Shown piece after piece: positions 51,476-60,458 of a stretch of DNA of 64,000 nucleotides. This stretch comes from Alteriqipengyuania bathyomarina_B (GTDB taxonomy: Bacteria; Pseudomonadota; Alphaproteobacteria; Sphingomonadales; Sphingomonadaceae): assembly GCF_038594605.1 (NCBI RefSeq), contig NZ_JBCFZM010000005.1:106650-170649 (forward strand), read 5' to 3'. Each line of letters begins with the position of its first letter. The first letter of the stretch is position 1. The notes under the pieces were generated by a model that made no database searches, was not told the DNA's origin, and saw only the letters and a list, made by a program, of their open reading frames with translations. The position numbers and the translations under genes are program-made.

Positions 51476-52613
51476 GTTCTGCGCCCTCCTTTTCGAGCTC
51501 GGCTTTCAGCAGGAAGGCGTTGGCAGTTGCGATCTGCTGGCCCGGCTCAAGCCCGGACAGGATCGTCACCATTCCAGCGGAACGGCTGCCAGTTTCTACC
51601 GCGCGCGCCTGGAAGCCGCGACGCGTTCGGACAAACACGACGTCGCGTCCCTCGAACGCCTGCACTGCATCTTCAGGAACCGCGATAAGGGTCTGATCCA
51701 CTTCTCCCGAAGGGCGGATACGAGCCTGAAGGAACGAGCCAGGCTGAAGACCTGGAACAGCGCGCGAGATGCTGAGAACAGCTGTCGCGCTTCGGCTTTC
51801 AGGATCGAGCGAAGGCGTGACAGAGCGTACGCGCGCGCCGATCTCGCGACCATCGCCAACAATCAGTGCTGCCTCATCGCCGGGCTGGATGCGCGAGGCA
51901 TCTTCCGAAGGTAGTGCGACTTCGACCTGGAGACCGTTCGGATTGACGATCTGATACAGTTCCTCGCCGGCATCGACGAAGGAGCCGAGTACGATCGGCG
52001 CAGCCGTGACGCGTCCGGATAGGGGACTAGTGACGGCGAGCGACCGACCGTCACCGCTTACCCCGGCAGCGCTGACCGCGGCCTGGGCCCGGTTAAGCTC
52101 GGAACGGGCAACATCGAGGTTGGCACGGGCAGCTTCGAGATCCTGCCGGGCAGTTACATTCGCTTCGAAAAGGCGACGTTCACGATCAAATGCCGACGAC
52201 AGTTCGGTCACGCGAGCACGAGCTGCACTGAGCTGCGAGGCGAGCGCAGCAGCATCGGCGCTTTCAATCCGTGCAACGGTCTCGCCCTGGCGGACATAAT
52301 CACCAAGCGTCTTGCCCACAGTGCGTACCACACCCGATGCGCGCGCATCGATACGCGCACTTGCGGTCGGACTAGCGGCTATCGTGGCCGGAAATACCAG
52401 GTCGACGGATGCACCATAACGTACAGTACCGATTACAATTTCGGCAGCCCGAATCTGTTCTTCGCCGATCAGAACGAGGCCCTCTGGCAATTCTGTGTCG
52501 GCTGCTTCTTCGACGCCACCGGTTTCGACTTCACTGTCAGGCCAGAGCATCAGCAGCAAAGCTGCAGCGAGAATGACGATTCCGGCGATGATCGCCAGTT
52601 TCTTGCGGTTCAT
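51465..52613 (-). CDS. czcB: CzcB-type periplasmic adaptor
   Basis: 382 residues from the ATG at 52613 with GAGGAA upstream; an ATG at 52628 overlapping the czcC stop is an alternative. A membrane anchor (about 5-23), then lipoyl and hairpin domains (VFPATIAASPTASARIDARASGVVRTVGKTLGDYVRQGETVARI, helical hairpin, VTSPLSGRVTAAPIVLGSFVDAGEELYQI) and a C-terminal beta barrel. Ends in a His-containing tail (EGAEHGH). Confidence 0.92.
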   Translation of the reverse strand: MNRKKLAIIAGIVILAAALLLMLWPDSEVETGGVEEAADTELPEGLVLIGEEQIRAAEIVIGTVRYGASVDLVFPATIAASPTASARIDARASGVVRTVGKTLGDYVRQGETVARIESADAAALASQLSAARARVTELSSAFDRERRLFEANVTARQDLEAARANLDVARSELNRAQAAVSAAGVSGDGRSLAVTSPLSGRVTAAPIVLGSFVDAGEELYQIVNPNGLQVEVALPSEDASRIQPGDEAALIVGDGREIGARVRSVTPSLDPESRSATAVLSISRAVPGLQPGSFLQARIRPSGEVDQTLIAVPEDAVQAFEGRDVVFVRTRRGFQARAVETGSRSAGMVTILSGLEPGQQIATANAFLLKAELEKEGAEHGH

Positions 52614-52624
52614 TTGAATATTCC

Positions 52625-53878
52625 TCATTGTGCGGCCAGCCGGATCAATTCGGCAGCAGCCTGCCCCCGGTCCTGCTGGGCAGCGATCAAGGCTTCACGA
52701 ATTGCATCGCGCGCTTCGGCAGCGCTCAACACCTCGATCAACGGAAAGCGGCCGTTGCGGTAGCCGATGCGGACAAGCCGCAGCGCCTCTTCGGCCTGGG
52801 GCAGCGATGTCCGGGAAAGCGTTTCGACGCGCGCCTCAGCAGCGAGATACTGCGCCCGCGCCCGGGTTACTGATTGTTCAAAATCCGCCAGTGCCACGGC
52901 CTCGCGTGCATTTGCGGCTCGAAGCCTCGCTTCTGCAGCCGCGATATTGCCCTGATTGCGATTGCTGAACGGAAGCGGGATCGAGACGCCTACAAGGAAT
53001 GCGCTGTCGTTGCTTTCTTCGAAACGGCGCACACCGGCGGAGACGACCGGATCGGGAACGCGCAAGCTGCGCTCACGATCGATATCTGCCGCAGCAGCCC
53101 TGCTTTCAGCGCGCGCCACCCGCAACTGGAGCCCGCTCGCCGCAGCCAGTGCAGCTCCAGGTGGCCGGATGTCCGGAAAGTCCGCCGGGACTACAGGGGG
53201 CACGTCCTGAACGCCCCAGAGAGAAGCGAGAGCAGTGCGCGTCGCGAGACTGGCCGCTTGAGACGCTTGCAATTCGGCGCGCGCCTCTGCCAGGGCCGCC
53301 TCTGCACGCAAGGCGCGCAAAGGTGGCTCACGGCCTACTTCGACCAGCAGTCCTGCAATGCGGGCGAGCTCTTCGTTCCGTTCGACCACATCGCGGGCCA
53401 GTTCCACGCGCGATGCAGCGGCCGCCGCTGCGACATATCGCTCGCGGACGAGGTAGCCGAGTTCGACATCGGACAGGTCGGCGCGAAGGTTTGCAAGCTG
53501 TGCTTGCGCCCGGGCAGCTTCGACCCGGGCCCCCCGCTTGTTGCCAAGTTCAAGGCGCTGCCCCACCGCAAGCGTGTATTCGGTAGCCCGCAGTCCGGAA
53601 AAAGCGCCGCTTCCGGCGATATTCTCGACCTCGAGCGAAACTTCGGGGTTCGGTCGGAGACGCGCCTGCCTGACGAGCGAGCGAGCGGCATCCGCTTCGG
53701 CGCGCGGTCCCACCATACGCGGGTTCGCGGAGATTGCATCGACTTCGCCCGTTACACCTGAGCGGCTCAGCGCGTCTTCAAGCGTCAGAAGCTCCTGCTC
53801 CTGCGCGGCCACGGACGTGGCTGTTGCGACGAGAAACAACCCTGCAATCAGGGTGTCTCGCCAATAAATGGCTGACAT
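52625..53878 (-). CDS. czcC: CzcC-type outer membrane factor
   Basis: 417 residues with a signal peptide (about 1-25). Two OEP repeats: LTLEDALSRSGVTGEVDAISANPRMVGPRAEADAARSLVRQARLRPNPEVSLEVENI and IPLPFSNRNQGNIAAAEARLRAANAREAVALADFEQ. The outer membrane duct for the czc pump. Second gene of the operon, 64 bp after the small secreted protein. Confidence 0.9.
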   Translation of the reverse strand: MSAIYWRDTLIAGLFLVATATSVAAQEQELLTLEDALSRSGVTGEVDAISANPRMVGPRAEADAARSLVRQARLRPNPEVSLEVENIAGSGAFSGLRATEYTLAVGQRLELGNKRGARVEAARAQAQLANLRADLSDVELGYLVRERYVAAAAAASRVELARDVVERNEELARIAGLLVEVGREPPLRALRAEAALAEARAELQASQAASLATRTALASLWGVQDVPPVVPADFPDIRPPGAALAAASGLQLRVARAESRAAAADIDRERSLRVPDPVVSAGVRRFEESNDSAFLVGVSIPLPFSNRNQGNIAAAEARLRAANAREAVALADFEQSVTRARAQYLAAEARVETLSRTSLPQAEEALRLVRIGYRNGRFPLIEVLSAAEARDAIREALIAAQQDRGQAAAELIRLAAQ

Positions 53879-53942
53879 TTTGGAAGAATTCCTCTGCTAA
53901 CAATCGAACGGGCGCTGCACCGGGGCAGCGCAACGACGATTG

Positions 53943-54314
53943 TCAGTCGCGAGGAGGACGTTTCAGTCGGGTACTGACATCCGAGACGGATGCCGCAACA
54001 GGAGGCGCTGCAAGAATGACCGACGCAAGTGGAACCTGTTCTTTGTGGATTCCGCCAGCAAAGCTCGCGCCGTGATGACAATGACCATGACCGCAAACGC
54101 CGTGTTGATCGGCTGGCACTTCGGGATCGCCCTGATCGCCATCGACATCTGAGGTTGCCGATCCCTCGTCAGCTGCAATCCATGCCGCCGCATCGCCCGG
54201 AGCCACTTCCGAGCCGCAGGCAGCTGCATCCGCCGCAGTCGCAAAGATCATCGCGACCAGCATGAGCAGGACGACGAGCGGGTTGAGGACAAGGCGGCGA
54301 TAACTGTAAGTCAT
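53943..54314 (-). CDS. Small secreted Cys/His-rich protein preceding czcC
   Basis: 123 residues; the signal peptide ends at ADAAACG. The mature part is acidic with a cluster HGVCGHGHCHHG near residues 73-84, a likely metal-binding site. No family recognised. First gene of the czc operon, in the same place as the small protein upstream of cusC. Confidence 0.72.
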   Translation of the reverse strand: MTYSYRRLVLNPLVVLLMLVAMIFATAADAAACGSEVAPGDAAAWIAADEGSATSDVDGDQGDPEVPADQHGVCGHGHCHHGASFAGGIHKEQVPLASVILAAPPVAASVSDVSTRLKRPPRD

Positions 54315-54562
54315 GAATTTGGGCCGCCATTAGCAAAGACAAACCGAGCTGCCTAGTGTAATATTCTGTCAGCGTAGATCCATTATTGTGATACTATAAC
54401 ACAACACCAGTGCTCTTATATTGTCGAAGGAGGACCCGGCGGGGGCGTAAAGCCAGGCGAATTTGCATCGGACTGCAAGAGGCAGCTGGCCTACCGCACG
54501 AAACAAGAACCAATTAGCGCGCCAGCGACATAATCGTCGCCGGCGCGTAGCAAGTTCGACGT
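54315..54562. promoter_or_regulatory. AT-rich gap upstream of the czc operon
   Basis: A 248-bp gap, markedly AT-rich around 54330-54425. It contains TTGTG-N9-CACAA (54386-54404), an inverted repeat that could be an operator for the czc operon, about 70 bp upstream of the first gene. No regulator gene is adjacent. It is also where cargo meets the right backbone. Confidence 0.4.
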
Positions 54563-55504
54563 TCAATCATATCGTTTTGGGATGCTTGCACCCAAGCTGC
54601 GCCGGTCAACGACGGTGATACGCCGGGCCTTGGCGTCAATCACTAGACGCTCAAGAACGCCATTGCCGGGAAGCGCGACCACATAGCGCGGATTCATCTG
54701 AAGCATCTGCTCATTGCGCTTGAACCCGGCTCGTGCCCCCAGCCGTCTGTCGAGTGAAAATACCAATTGCTGTATATCGTGCCGTTCGGCCCAGCTGGCC
54801 GCAAGCCGATCAACGCCTTTGGTGTCGCCGCCGTGCACCAGAAACATGTCGGGCACATGATCACGTACCTTGTCGAGCGTTGACCAGACCTTGGAGGCGA
54901 AAGCCTTGGCGTCTTCCGCGGTGGCAAACGAAGACCGGCCACCGGAAAAGACGATTGGCGTGCCTTGCGGTGTATTGGCATCCCGGCGGCGCTCTGCACG
55001 AGCCCGCAGGAAGTCACGTGCATTGACGACAGCGGACGTCATATGGGCAGCGTGGTTCGAACGCGAACCGGTCGTGGGACGCCAGGACGATCCGATCTCT
55101 TCAAGATAGAGCGTAGCGGCGGTTTCGCGCATTTTCTCGAATGCGACCATGCTGGCTTCGGCGGCCTGGGCACGTTCGACCTGCTCTTCCAGATTGCTCG
55201 TGTGTACTTCCGAGCCGTCGGCAGAAGCTAGCAATGCTCGAATTTCGTCGCTGGCGCGGTCGAGCCGCGAAGACTTCCGACTTGCTGCACGGTGGAAGAG
55301 ATTGACGAAACCCCAGGCAATGTCCTCGGCATCAGCTTCCAGGGCCGTGTCGGAAAACATCGCGAAGAGGTCGGACCATACGGCATTAAGCGTCTGCTCG
55401 ATCGCGTCCTCGCAGGGAAAATCGGTTTCGTTGAAGGGAGCTGGCCTGATGCTGAGGCCTGAGAGGTCGAGGCCGCTCAACTGGTCGATGAAGCTGTCGT
55501 ACAT
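54563..55504 (-). CDS. DUF2493-domain protein
   Basis: 313 residues from the ATG at 55504, with ATCAGGAGA upstream. N-terminal helical part, then a Rossmann-like DUF2493 region: PIVFSGGRSSFATAEDAKAF, DMFLVHGGDTKGVDRLAASWAERHD and GARAGFKRNEQML, resembling SLOG-type nucleotide-binding proteins. Common in plasmid maintenance regions near parB. Function unknown. Confidence 0.8.
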   Translation of the reverse strand: MYDSFIDQLSGLDLSGLSIRPAPFNETDFPCEDAIEQTLNAVWSDLFAMFSDTALEADAEDIAWGFVNLFHRAASRKSSRLDRASDEIRALLASADGSEVHTSNLEEQVERAQAAEASMVAFEKMRETAATLYLEEIGSSWRPTTGSRSNHAAHMTSAVVNARDFLRARAERRRDANTPQGTPIVFSGGRSSFATAEDAKAFASKVWSTLDKVRDHVPDMFLVHGGDTKGVDRLAASWAERHDIQQLVFSLDRRLGARAGFKRNEQMLQMNPRYVVALPGNGVLERLVIDAKARRITVVDRRSLGASIPKRYD

Positions 55505-55723
55505 GCGTTGTCTCCTGATCGCGGGGACAAGGAGAGGAGGCACCATTGCCTCGACCCTGTCCGCCGGAGCCCGATCAGGGCCGGGAGAAGGGGCGAGACG
55601 CACCGCGCAGCGGGAAACCTGCGGCCCTAGGCTGGCGCGGGCAACACGGGCCGACGGGCCGCAGGTTGCGGCGCGCCCCGACCGGCCCAAGGGCCTCTCC
55701 CGGCGGACAGGGATGAGGCAGGA

Positions 55724-56164
55724 TCAGGACCCGACGTCGCTATCAGGGCAGGAGCGCTCGAAGATCGCTTCGCCATTCGAGAACCGACCTACCAGGCGCA
55801 GCTCGCCGAACAGGTCGATGAACCTTCCTGACACCTGGGCGAGCCAATGCCGTGCCCTCGGCACGCGCGGGTTGTAGAGATCGGCTTCCCAGTAGCGAGC
55901 GTCATCGCGCTCGGCGAGCCAGATCGCGGCGAGCCCGCAATATGTCGATATGCCGCAATCGGCGAAGGCGTTCCGCAGGAGGATGCAATCCTCGCGGCCG
56001 CGCCATCCTTCGAAGCGTTCAAAGGAAGGAAAGGTCGCCTTCGCAGTATCGATGATCTCGTCGACGAGGCACTCGTAGGCCCAGTCGACATCTGCGTCTT
56101 CGCCGTCGTCGAGCAGACGAAAGGCAACCACGGATCCGGCCGGATAACTGACAGAACGTCCCAT
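55724..56164 (-). CDS. Conserved hypothetical protein of the element backbone
   Basis: 146 residues: SVVAFRLLDDGEDADVDWAYECLVDEIIDTAKATFPSFERFEGWRGREDCILLRNAFADCGISTYCGLAAIWLAERDDARYW. Acidic with three conserved Cys. No domain recognised. It starts 11 bp after the ArdC stop, so it is probably co-transcribed with it. Confidence 0.65.
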   Translation of the reverse strand: MGRSVSYPAGSVVAFRLLDDGEDADVDWAYECLVDEIIDTAKATFPSFERFEGWRGREDCILLRNAFADCGISTYCGLAAIWLAERDDARYWEADLYNPRVPRARHWLAQVSGRFIDLFGELRLVGRFSNGEAIFERSCPDSDVGS

Positions 56165-56175
56165 CTCACTGCTCC

Positions 56176-57105
56176 TCAGGCTGCATCAGCGAGATCAATG
56201 TCGGGCTCGCTTTCGTTGGATTGGTGACCCCCAAGGTCAAGCAACAGGCTGGCCGCTTCCTCGGCCTTGGCCGCAGCGGTCAGGATCGCGCGCTCATCCG
56301 ATTTGAGGATCTTGAGCCAGGACGCGATGTAGCTGGCGTGATGGTCGAGGTGGGTGACCGGCAGACCCAGTTCTGCCCCAAGGATGGCCGAGGACAGTTC
56401 GGCGATCAGTTCTTCGGCAGCATAGGCGTCGCTGCCGAAGCGGTTCTTGAGATCGCGGTCGAGCCGCGAGGAATGCCCCGTCCAGTGCGACAGCTCGTGT
56501 GCAAGCGTCGCGTAGTAGTGGTCATAGGCTTCGAAGAGTTCGGCTGGCGGCATCGTGACGCGGTCGCGCAGCGGTTCGTAGTAGGCCTGGGCACCATGAT
56601 GGCGCAGGTCTGCGCCGACTTGACCGAAGAAGGCATCGAGCCGGTCTTCGCGTCCTTCAGGCTCGAGCGCGGCAACCAGCGGCTTGGGATGATAGAATGC
56701 GGGGAGGCCGTCGCACTGGTCCGCGTTGAACACGGCATAGGCCTTGAGCACGCGCCGGTTCTCGGTGTCCGTGTCGCCTTCGGCGTTCTCGACCTCCTTG
56801 GTATAGCTCTTGTAGAAGATCGCGATGGTCGATTTCTCGCCCTTGCGGACCTGTCCGCCTAGCTTCTGGCACTGGCGGTACGTCATCCAGTACGGCGAAG
56901 CGAAACCGCAGCCATCGGCCACCATCCAGAGCCAAAAGGTGTTCATTCCGCGATAAGGCGTCCCGCAGGAGCGCAAGGGCCGCGAGACGGGCACACCGCG
57001 CCACGGCTTGACCCAGGGCTTTGTGCCTTGCTCGAGCTTTTCGATGATCGCGGCGGAGATGCGCTGGGCAGGCGATGTCGAAACGGTGCGGCGGGACTTG
57101 GTCAT
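56176..57105 (-). CDS. ArdC-like antirestriction protein (zincin-like)
   Basis: 309 residues from the ATG at 57105 with AGGAGA upstream. N-terminal ssDNA-binding domain (IIEKLEQGTKPWVKPWRG, PYRGMNTFWLWM, YRQCQKLGGQVRKGEKSTIAIFYK) and a C-terminal metallopeptidase-like domain with HELSHWTGH (HExxH) and AAEELIAELSSAILGAELGL. ArdC proteins protect incoming plasmid DNA from restriction. Confidence 0.9.
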   Translation of the reverse strand: MTKSRRTVSTSPAQRISAAIIEKLEQGTKPWVKPWRGVPVSRPLRSCGTPYRGMNTFWLWMVADGCGFASPYWMTYRQCQKLGGQVRKGEKSTIAIFYKSYTKEVENAEGDTDTENRRVLKAYAVFNADQCDGLPAFYHPKPLVAALEPEGREDRLDAFFGQVGADLRHHGAQAYYEPLRDRVTMPPAELFEAYDHYYATLAHELSHWTGHSSRLDRDLKNRFGSDAYAAEELIAELSSAILGAELGLPVTHLDHHASYIASWLKILKSDERAILTAAAKAEEAASLLLDLGGHQSNESEPDIDLADAA

Positions 57106-57180
57106 GGGAGATCTCCTGATCGCCGGAACGGAGTTGTCCCGGCTCAGGAAGAGCAAAGCTCCCTCCTCTCTCCTTCAATG
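57106..57180 (-). promoter_or_regulatory. Conserved leader of the ArdC gene
   Basis: On the minus strand CATTGAAGGAGAG and GGAGGGA are followed by a small hairpin (GAGC-TTT-GCTC) and, nearer the gene, ATCAGGAGA. The same series precedes ParB at 60086-60168. Shared leaders suggest common control of translation or transcription. Confidence 0.55.
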
Positions 57181-57257
57181 ATGACCGCAATGCGCCCTCA
57201 ATTCGGGACGTTCAGGCTTCCTGCGGATGCCTGAAAGCGGCCCGGCAGCTTTGCTTC

Positions 57258-57270
57258 GGTAATGATTACC
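57258..57270. promoter_or_regulatory. 13-bp palindrome
   Basis: GGTAATGATTACC is self-complementary around its central base. It lies between the divergent ArdC and GNAT genes and could be an operator. Confidence 0.4.
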
Positions 57271-57292
57271 GCGAATGTCCGATTAGGACTCG

Positions 57293-57326
57293 TTTGCAGT
57301 CGGGCCGCTTTTGCAGTCGGGCCGCT
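57293..57326. repeat. Two tandem 17-bp repeats
   Basis: TTTGCAGTCGGGCCGCT occurs twice in direct tandem with no mismatch, followed by TTTA. Related GCAG/CCGCTTT words recur on both sides of the GNAT gene (for example around 57921 and 57985). Confidence 0.7.
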
Positions 57327-57482
57327 TTTATCGTGTGTGTGCGATTAGCGGACAATCAGCTTTGAGGCGCTCCGACAACACGCGGAAAGGTCTGAAACGG
57401 GGGGAACGGAATGTCTAATTTGTTGTTTATTTTGGTCAAAGCAGACATAAAAACACCTACCAGTCAGTTTTGAGGACCTACA

Positions 57483-57911
57483 GTGAACATCGAGATCGAG
57501 CGGAACCCTTCGAAAGCTGAGGCGGACCTGCTCAGTCGCGGGATTAAGTCATTCAACGAAGAAACCGTTCGCGATCTCGAGCCGGCCGAGGAAGAGAAGC
57601 GGTTTCACGTGATGGCTCGAGATGACGAGGGATCATTACAAGGTGGCATCCGCGCAACATGCTATTGGAATACCCTTCACATCGAACTTCTTTGGATTTC
57701 CGAGACTGCGCGCGGCAGTGGAATCGGGCGTAAGCTGATACAGAAAGCCGAGGCTTTTGCGCGCGACAATGGTTGCGAAAATGCTTTAGTTGAAACGACC
57801 AGCTGGCAGGCAAGGCCATTCTACGAAAAGAACGGCTACAACCACATGGCGACCCTTTCCAACCGACCCAAGGGACACTCTTCGCACTATCTCAAGAAGG
57901 TGCTGATTTGA
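57483..57911 (+). CDS. GNAT-family N-acetyltransferase
   Basis: 142 residues. Acetyl-CoA loop ARGSGIGRKLIQKAEAFA and C-terminal ALVETTSWQARPFYEKNGYN are classic GNAT motifs. Substrate unknown. It is the only plus-strand gene in the right backbone and is flanked by repeat-rich, lower-GC DNA, so it may be a later insertion. Confidence 0.88.
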   Translation: MNIEIERNPSKAEADLLSRGIKSFNEETVRDLEPAEEEKRFHVMARDDEGSLQGGIRATCYWNTLHIELLWISETARGSGIGRKLIQKAEAFARDNGCENALVETTSWQARPFYEKNGYNHMATLSNRPKGHSSHYLKKVLI

Positions 57912-58044
57912 TTTTCGGGCGTCCGCTTTCGAGGTAGTTTCCGCTCAAGTTAAACAACCGCGCTTAGGGTCGTTAGCCGAACGGCAGCTTTCAGCATTCA
58001 GCCACCTAAAAGCGGACCGTCTTCAACCGGCCGAAAATTTGACA

Positions 58045-58081
58045 TGGAAAAGGCGGCCCGTCCCGATTGGGACGGACCGCC
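58045..58081 (-). terminator. Rho-independent terminator after parB
   Basis: On the minus strand GGCGGTCCGTCCC and GGGACGGGCCGCC pair over 13 bp (one G-T) with an AATC loop, followed by TTTT. It starts 31 bp past the ParB stop. Confidence 0.87.
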
Positions 58082-58111
58082 CGCCGAGTGACCTAGACCT
58101 GTCAGGAGGGG

Positions 58112-60085
58112 TCAGGCAGCCTGCTCGGCAATTTCGTCAGTCGCGTCGTCGCTGACCGGCTCGTCACCTTCAGCGGCAACCGGTGCGACCTGCTCGGAAC
58201 CGGCGAAACGCATCATCGGCGGAACCCAAGCCTGTGCCCGTTCCTTGACCTCGGCCTCACCGATGAAGTTGCCGGAGAATATGCGCTCGGCAGCGCTCGC
58301 CAGTTCGGCCTTCTTCGATGCGGCATAGCGACTGACGAGTTCGGGACCACCGGCGGCATCGAGCGCCTCGAGCGTGCGAGCCTTGGCCACACGATCGAAG
58401 TAGTTCGCCGCCGTGGGACGCCACCAGTGTGCGGTCTCGATTTCGAGCAGTGAGCCCAGCTCCTCGTGCAGTGGCACCGAGCGCTCCCCTTGGCAGGCAA
58501 GGCTGGCAACCAGAGTGCGCGAGACGACATGGCCAAGCCAGTCCGAGCGTGCCTCGTCGGAAAGCGCCCGGAACCTGGCAAACCGCTCGACATCGCTTTC
58601 ACCAGCACGCCAGCTTTCATCGAGCGACCCGGCGAACTCGGCCAAGGCAGCGCTCGCCGGTGCATCCTTGGCCTCGAACCCGGTGACAGGCCCAGCCGCA
58701 ACCGATCCGAGCAGCGTCGACGCATTCTTGGCGCGCCAGTCGTGTCCATCTGCATCTGCGAGCGTGAAGACCATGAAGTCGAGCGCCAGTGCCGGATCGT
58801 TGGCGAGGTGGATCGCCAGGATATCGCGGCGCTGCATGGCCAGTTCGTCGAGTAGGCGTTGCGACAGCGAACTTCCTTTGGGCTTTGCCGCGCCACTTTC
58901 CTCGATGGCCTCGACAACGCCTTCGTCAGCGATGACTTCGGTTTCGGTGTAGTACTGTGGGACCAAGGTCGGCTCGCCATTGCGCGAGAGGACGAGGAAG
59001 GCGCCGGCCTCCGGTTTCAGTTCGTCGGCGAGTACCGGCGGCCGGTCATTGATCGCGCGCATGGCGCGGTCGATGACGACGAGTTCCTGTTCTGCCTTGG
59101 CGACCTGGTCTTCATCGCTTTCCTCGTCTTCGAGCACGGCGGCGACGCGGTCGCAGTCGGCCTCGAGCTCGCCGAGCTCCTGCACTTCCCGGTCGGTCAT
59201 TGGCGCAGGCTCGCAGGGCAAGCGATTGAGGCCGTCGACAAGGTCATGACTGACATAGGTGCCAAGCGTCGGCCGAACCCAGGCAAGGCCATATTCGATC
59301 GCGACCTTTTCTGCGGCTTCTTCCATGGCCTTGTGTGCGAGGTCCTCGAGCAGCGCGACATCGATCCAGCTTTCGCTGGCATCGTCGTCGAACAGTTCGC
59401 GTTCGATCCGGCCACCCGCAGTGAGGTAGGCATCGCGTCCGACGAGAACCGCTCGCGGATCGGAGCCACGAACAGTTGCGTCGAGCACCATGCGGCGGAT
59501 CGTGTCAGGCGTGATCTGGTACCAGGCGTCCTGCAGCTCGGCATAGACATGCGCTTGGCGCTCCACGTCGGAGATCGCGCCGTAGGCTTTGGCCATGTCG
59601 AGCGTAATCGTGCCTTCGGCGAGCGCTTCGAAGACGCAGGGTGCGAGACTTGCTAAGCGCAGACGCCCTTCGACGAATCGGACGGTGAGGCCGAAGCGGC
59701 GCGCCACGTCTTCGGTGGTAGCGCCTGCCTCGATGATCGCCGCGAAAGCCTGCGCTTCGTCGGCCGGGTTCATCGCGAGACGCTGGAAGTTCTCGGCAAG
59801 GCTGGCCTCGCGAACTTCGCTTTCCTCGCCTTCGATGACGAGGCAGGTGACCTCATGGCTTTCGGACAAGGGGCCCTCTTCGGCCAGTGCCTGCAGCGCG
59901 GCGAGACGCCGGCCGCCGGCCTCGACCTCGAACTTGCCGCGCTTTCCTTTGCGCACGACGAGGTTCTGCAGCAGACCGCGCGCACCAATGTCTGCCCGCA
60001 GCTGGAGGTCAGCCAGCACATCGCTCGACTTGCGAACGTTGCGCGGGCTCGGGACGAGCTTCTTCAAGGGAATCGACTGGATCAT
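58112..60085 (-). CDS. parB: Long ParB/Spo0J-family protein
   Basis: 657 residues from the ATG at 60085 with AGGAGA upstream. ParB N-terminal domain: IQSIPLKKLVPSPRNVRK, GLLQNLVVRKGKRGKFEVEAGGRRLAAL and the SLAENFQRLAMNPADEAQAF box; a helix-turn-helix TTEDVARRFGLTVRFVEGRLRLASL; then about 400 residues, acidic, with no motif recognised. Twice the length of chromosomal ParB, as typical for plasmid/ICE ParB-like proteins. No parA in the window. Confidence 0.88.
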   Translation of the reverse strand: MIQSIPLKKLVPSPRNVRKSSDVLADLQLRADIGARGLLQNLVVRKGKRGKFEVEAGGRRLAALQALAEEGPLSESHEVTCLVIEGEESEVREASLAENFQRLAMNPADEAQAFAAIIEAGATTEDVARRFGLTVRFVEGRLRLASLAPCVFEALAEGTITLDMAKAYGAISDVERQAHVYAELQDAWYQITPDTIRRMVLDATVRGSDPRAVLVGRDAYLTAGGRIERELFDDDASESWIDVALLEDLAHKAMEEAAEKVAIEYGLAWVRPTLGTYVSHDLVDGLNRLPCEPAPMTDREVQELGELEADCDRVAAVLEDEESDEDQVAKAEQELVVIDRAMRAINDRPPVLADELKPEAGAFLVLSRNGEPTLVPQYYTETEVIADEGVVEAIEESGAAKPKGSSLSQRLLDELAMQRRDILAIHLANDPALALDFMVFTLADADGHDWRAKNASTLLGSVAAGPVTGFEAKDAPASAALAEFAGSLDESWRAGESDVERFARFRALSDEARSDWLGHVVSRTLVASLACQGERSVPLHEELGSLLEIETAHWWRPTAANYFDRVAKARTLEALDAAGGPELVSRYAASKKAELASAAERIFSGNFIGEAEVKERAQAWVPPMMRFAGSEQVAPVAAEGDEPVSDDATDEIAEQAA

Positions 60086-60168
60086 GGGTGTTCTCCTGAT
60101 GGAATGAAGGCGCAGGTGAGGATCACGAGGCCCACAAGCCCAAAGGGCTCCCTCCACTCTCTTCAATG
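60086..60168 (-). promoter_or_regulatory. Conserved leader of the parB gene
   Basis: CATTGAAGAGAG, then GGAGGGA, a small hairpin AGCCC-TTT-GGGCT, and ATCAGGAGA near the gene; same order as in the ArdC leader (57106-57180). The stretch 60169-60458 beyond holds no gene that I can see. Confidence 0.55.
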
Positions 60169-60458
60169 GCTGTGGCGACCATCTATACGACCGGGATGGG
60201 GCGATCAGGGATCGGCTGAGATCCGTCCATGAGAGCAGTTGTTCTCGATGCGCGAACTCATCCGCAGGCCAGTCAGCACCGGGCACAGGCAGATTAGTCG
60301 CCCGGACTTAAGGAAGGACGTGATCAGGCTCTGACGCTACGCGACACGGGAACTTGTCGATTCATTCAGTCACACGGAGGGGAGGAGAGGAAGGGAAACT
60401 AGGGCGCAATCGGAGGCAGCGCTCAGATTCATTCGGACCCTGACCTCTTTGGCGGAGC

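Larger units (their letters stand above)
57181..57482. other. Divergent intergenic region with tandem repeat and palindrome
   Basis: About 300 bp between the ArdC leader and the GNAT gene. It holds a perfect 13-bp palindrome (57258-57270), two tandem 17-bp units (57293-57326), and an AT-rich tract (57415-57465) before the GNAT start, presumably its promoter. No gene seen. Confidence 0.5.

Noticed and set aside
57293..57326. Tandem repeat as a CRISPR remnant
   Set aside because: Only two direct units with no spacer and no cas gene.
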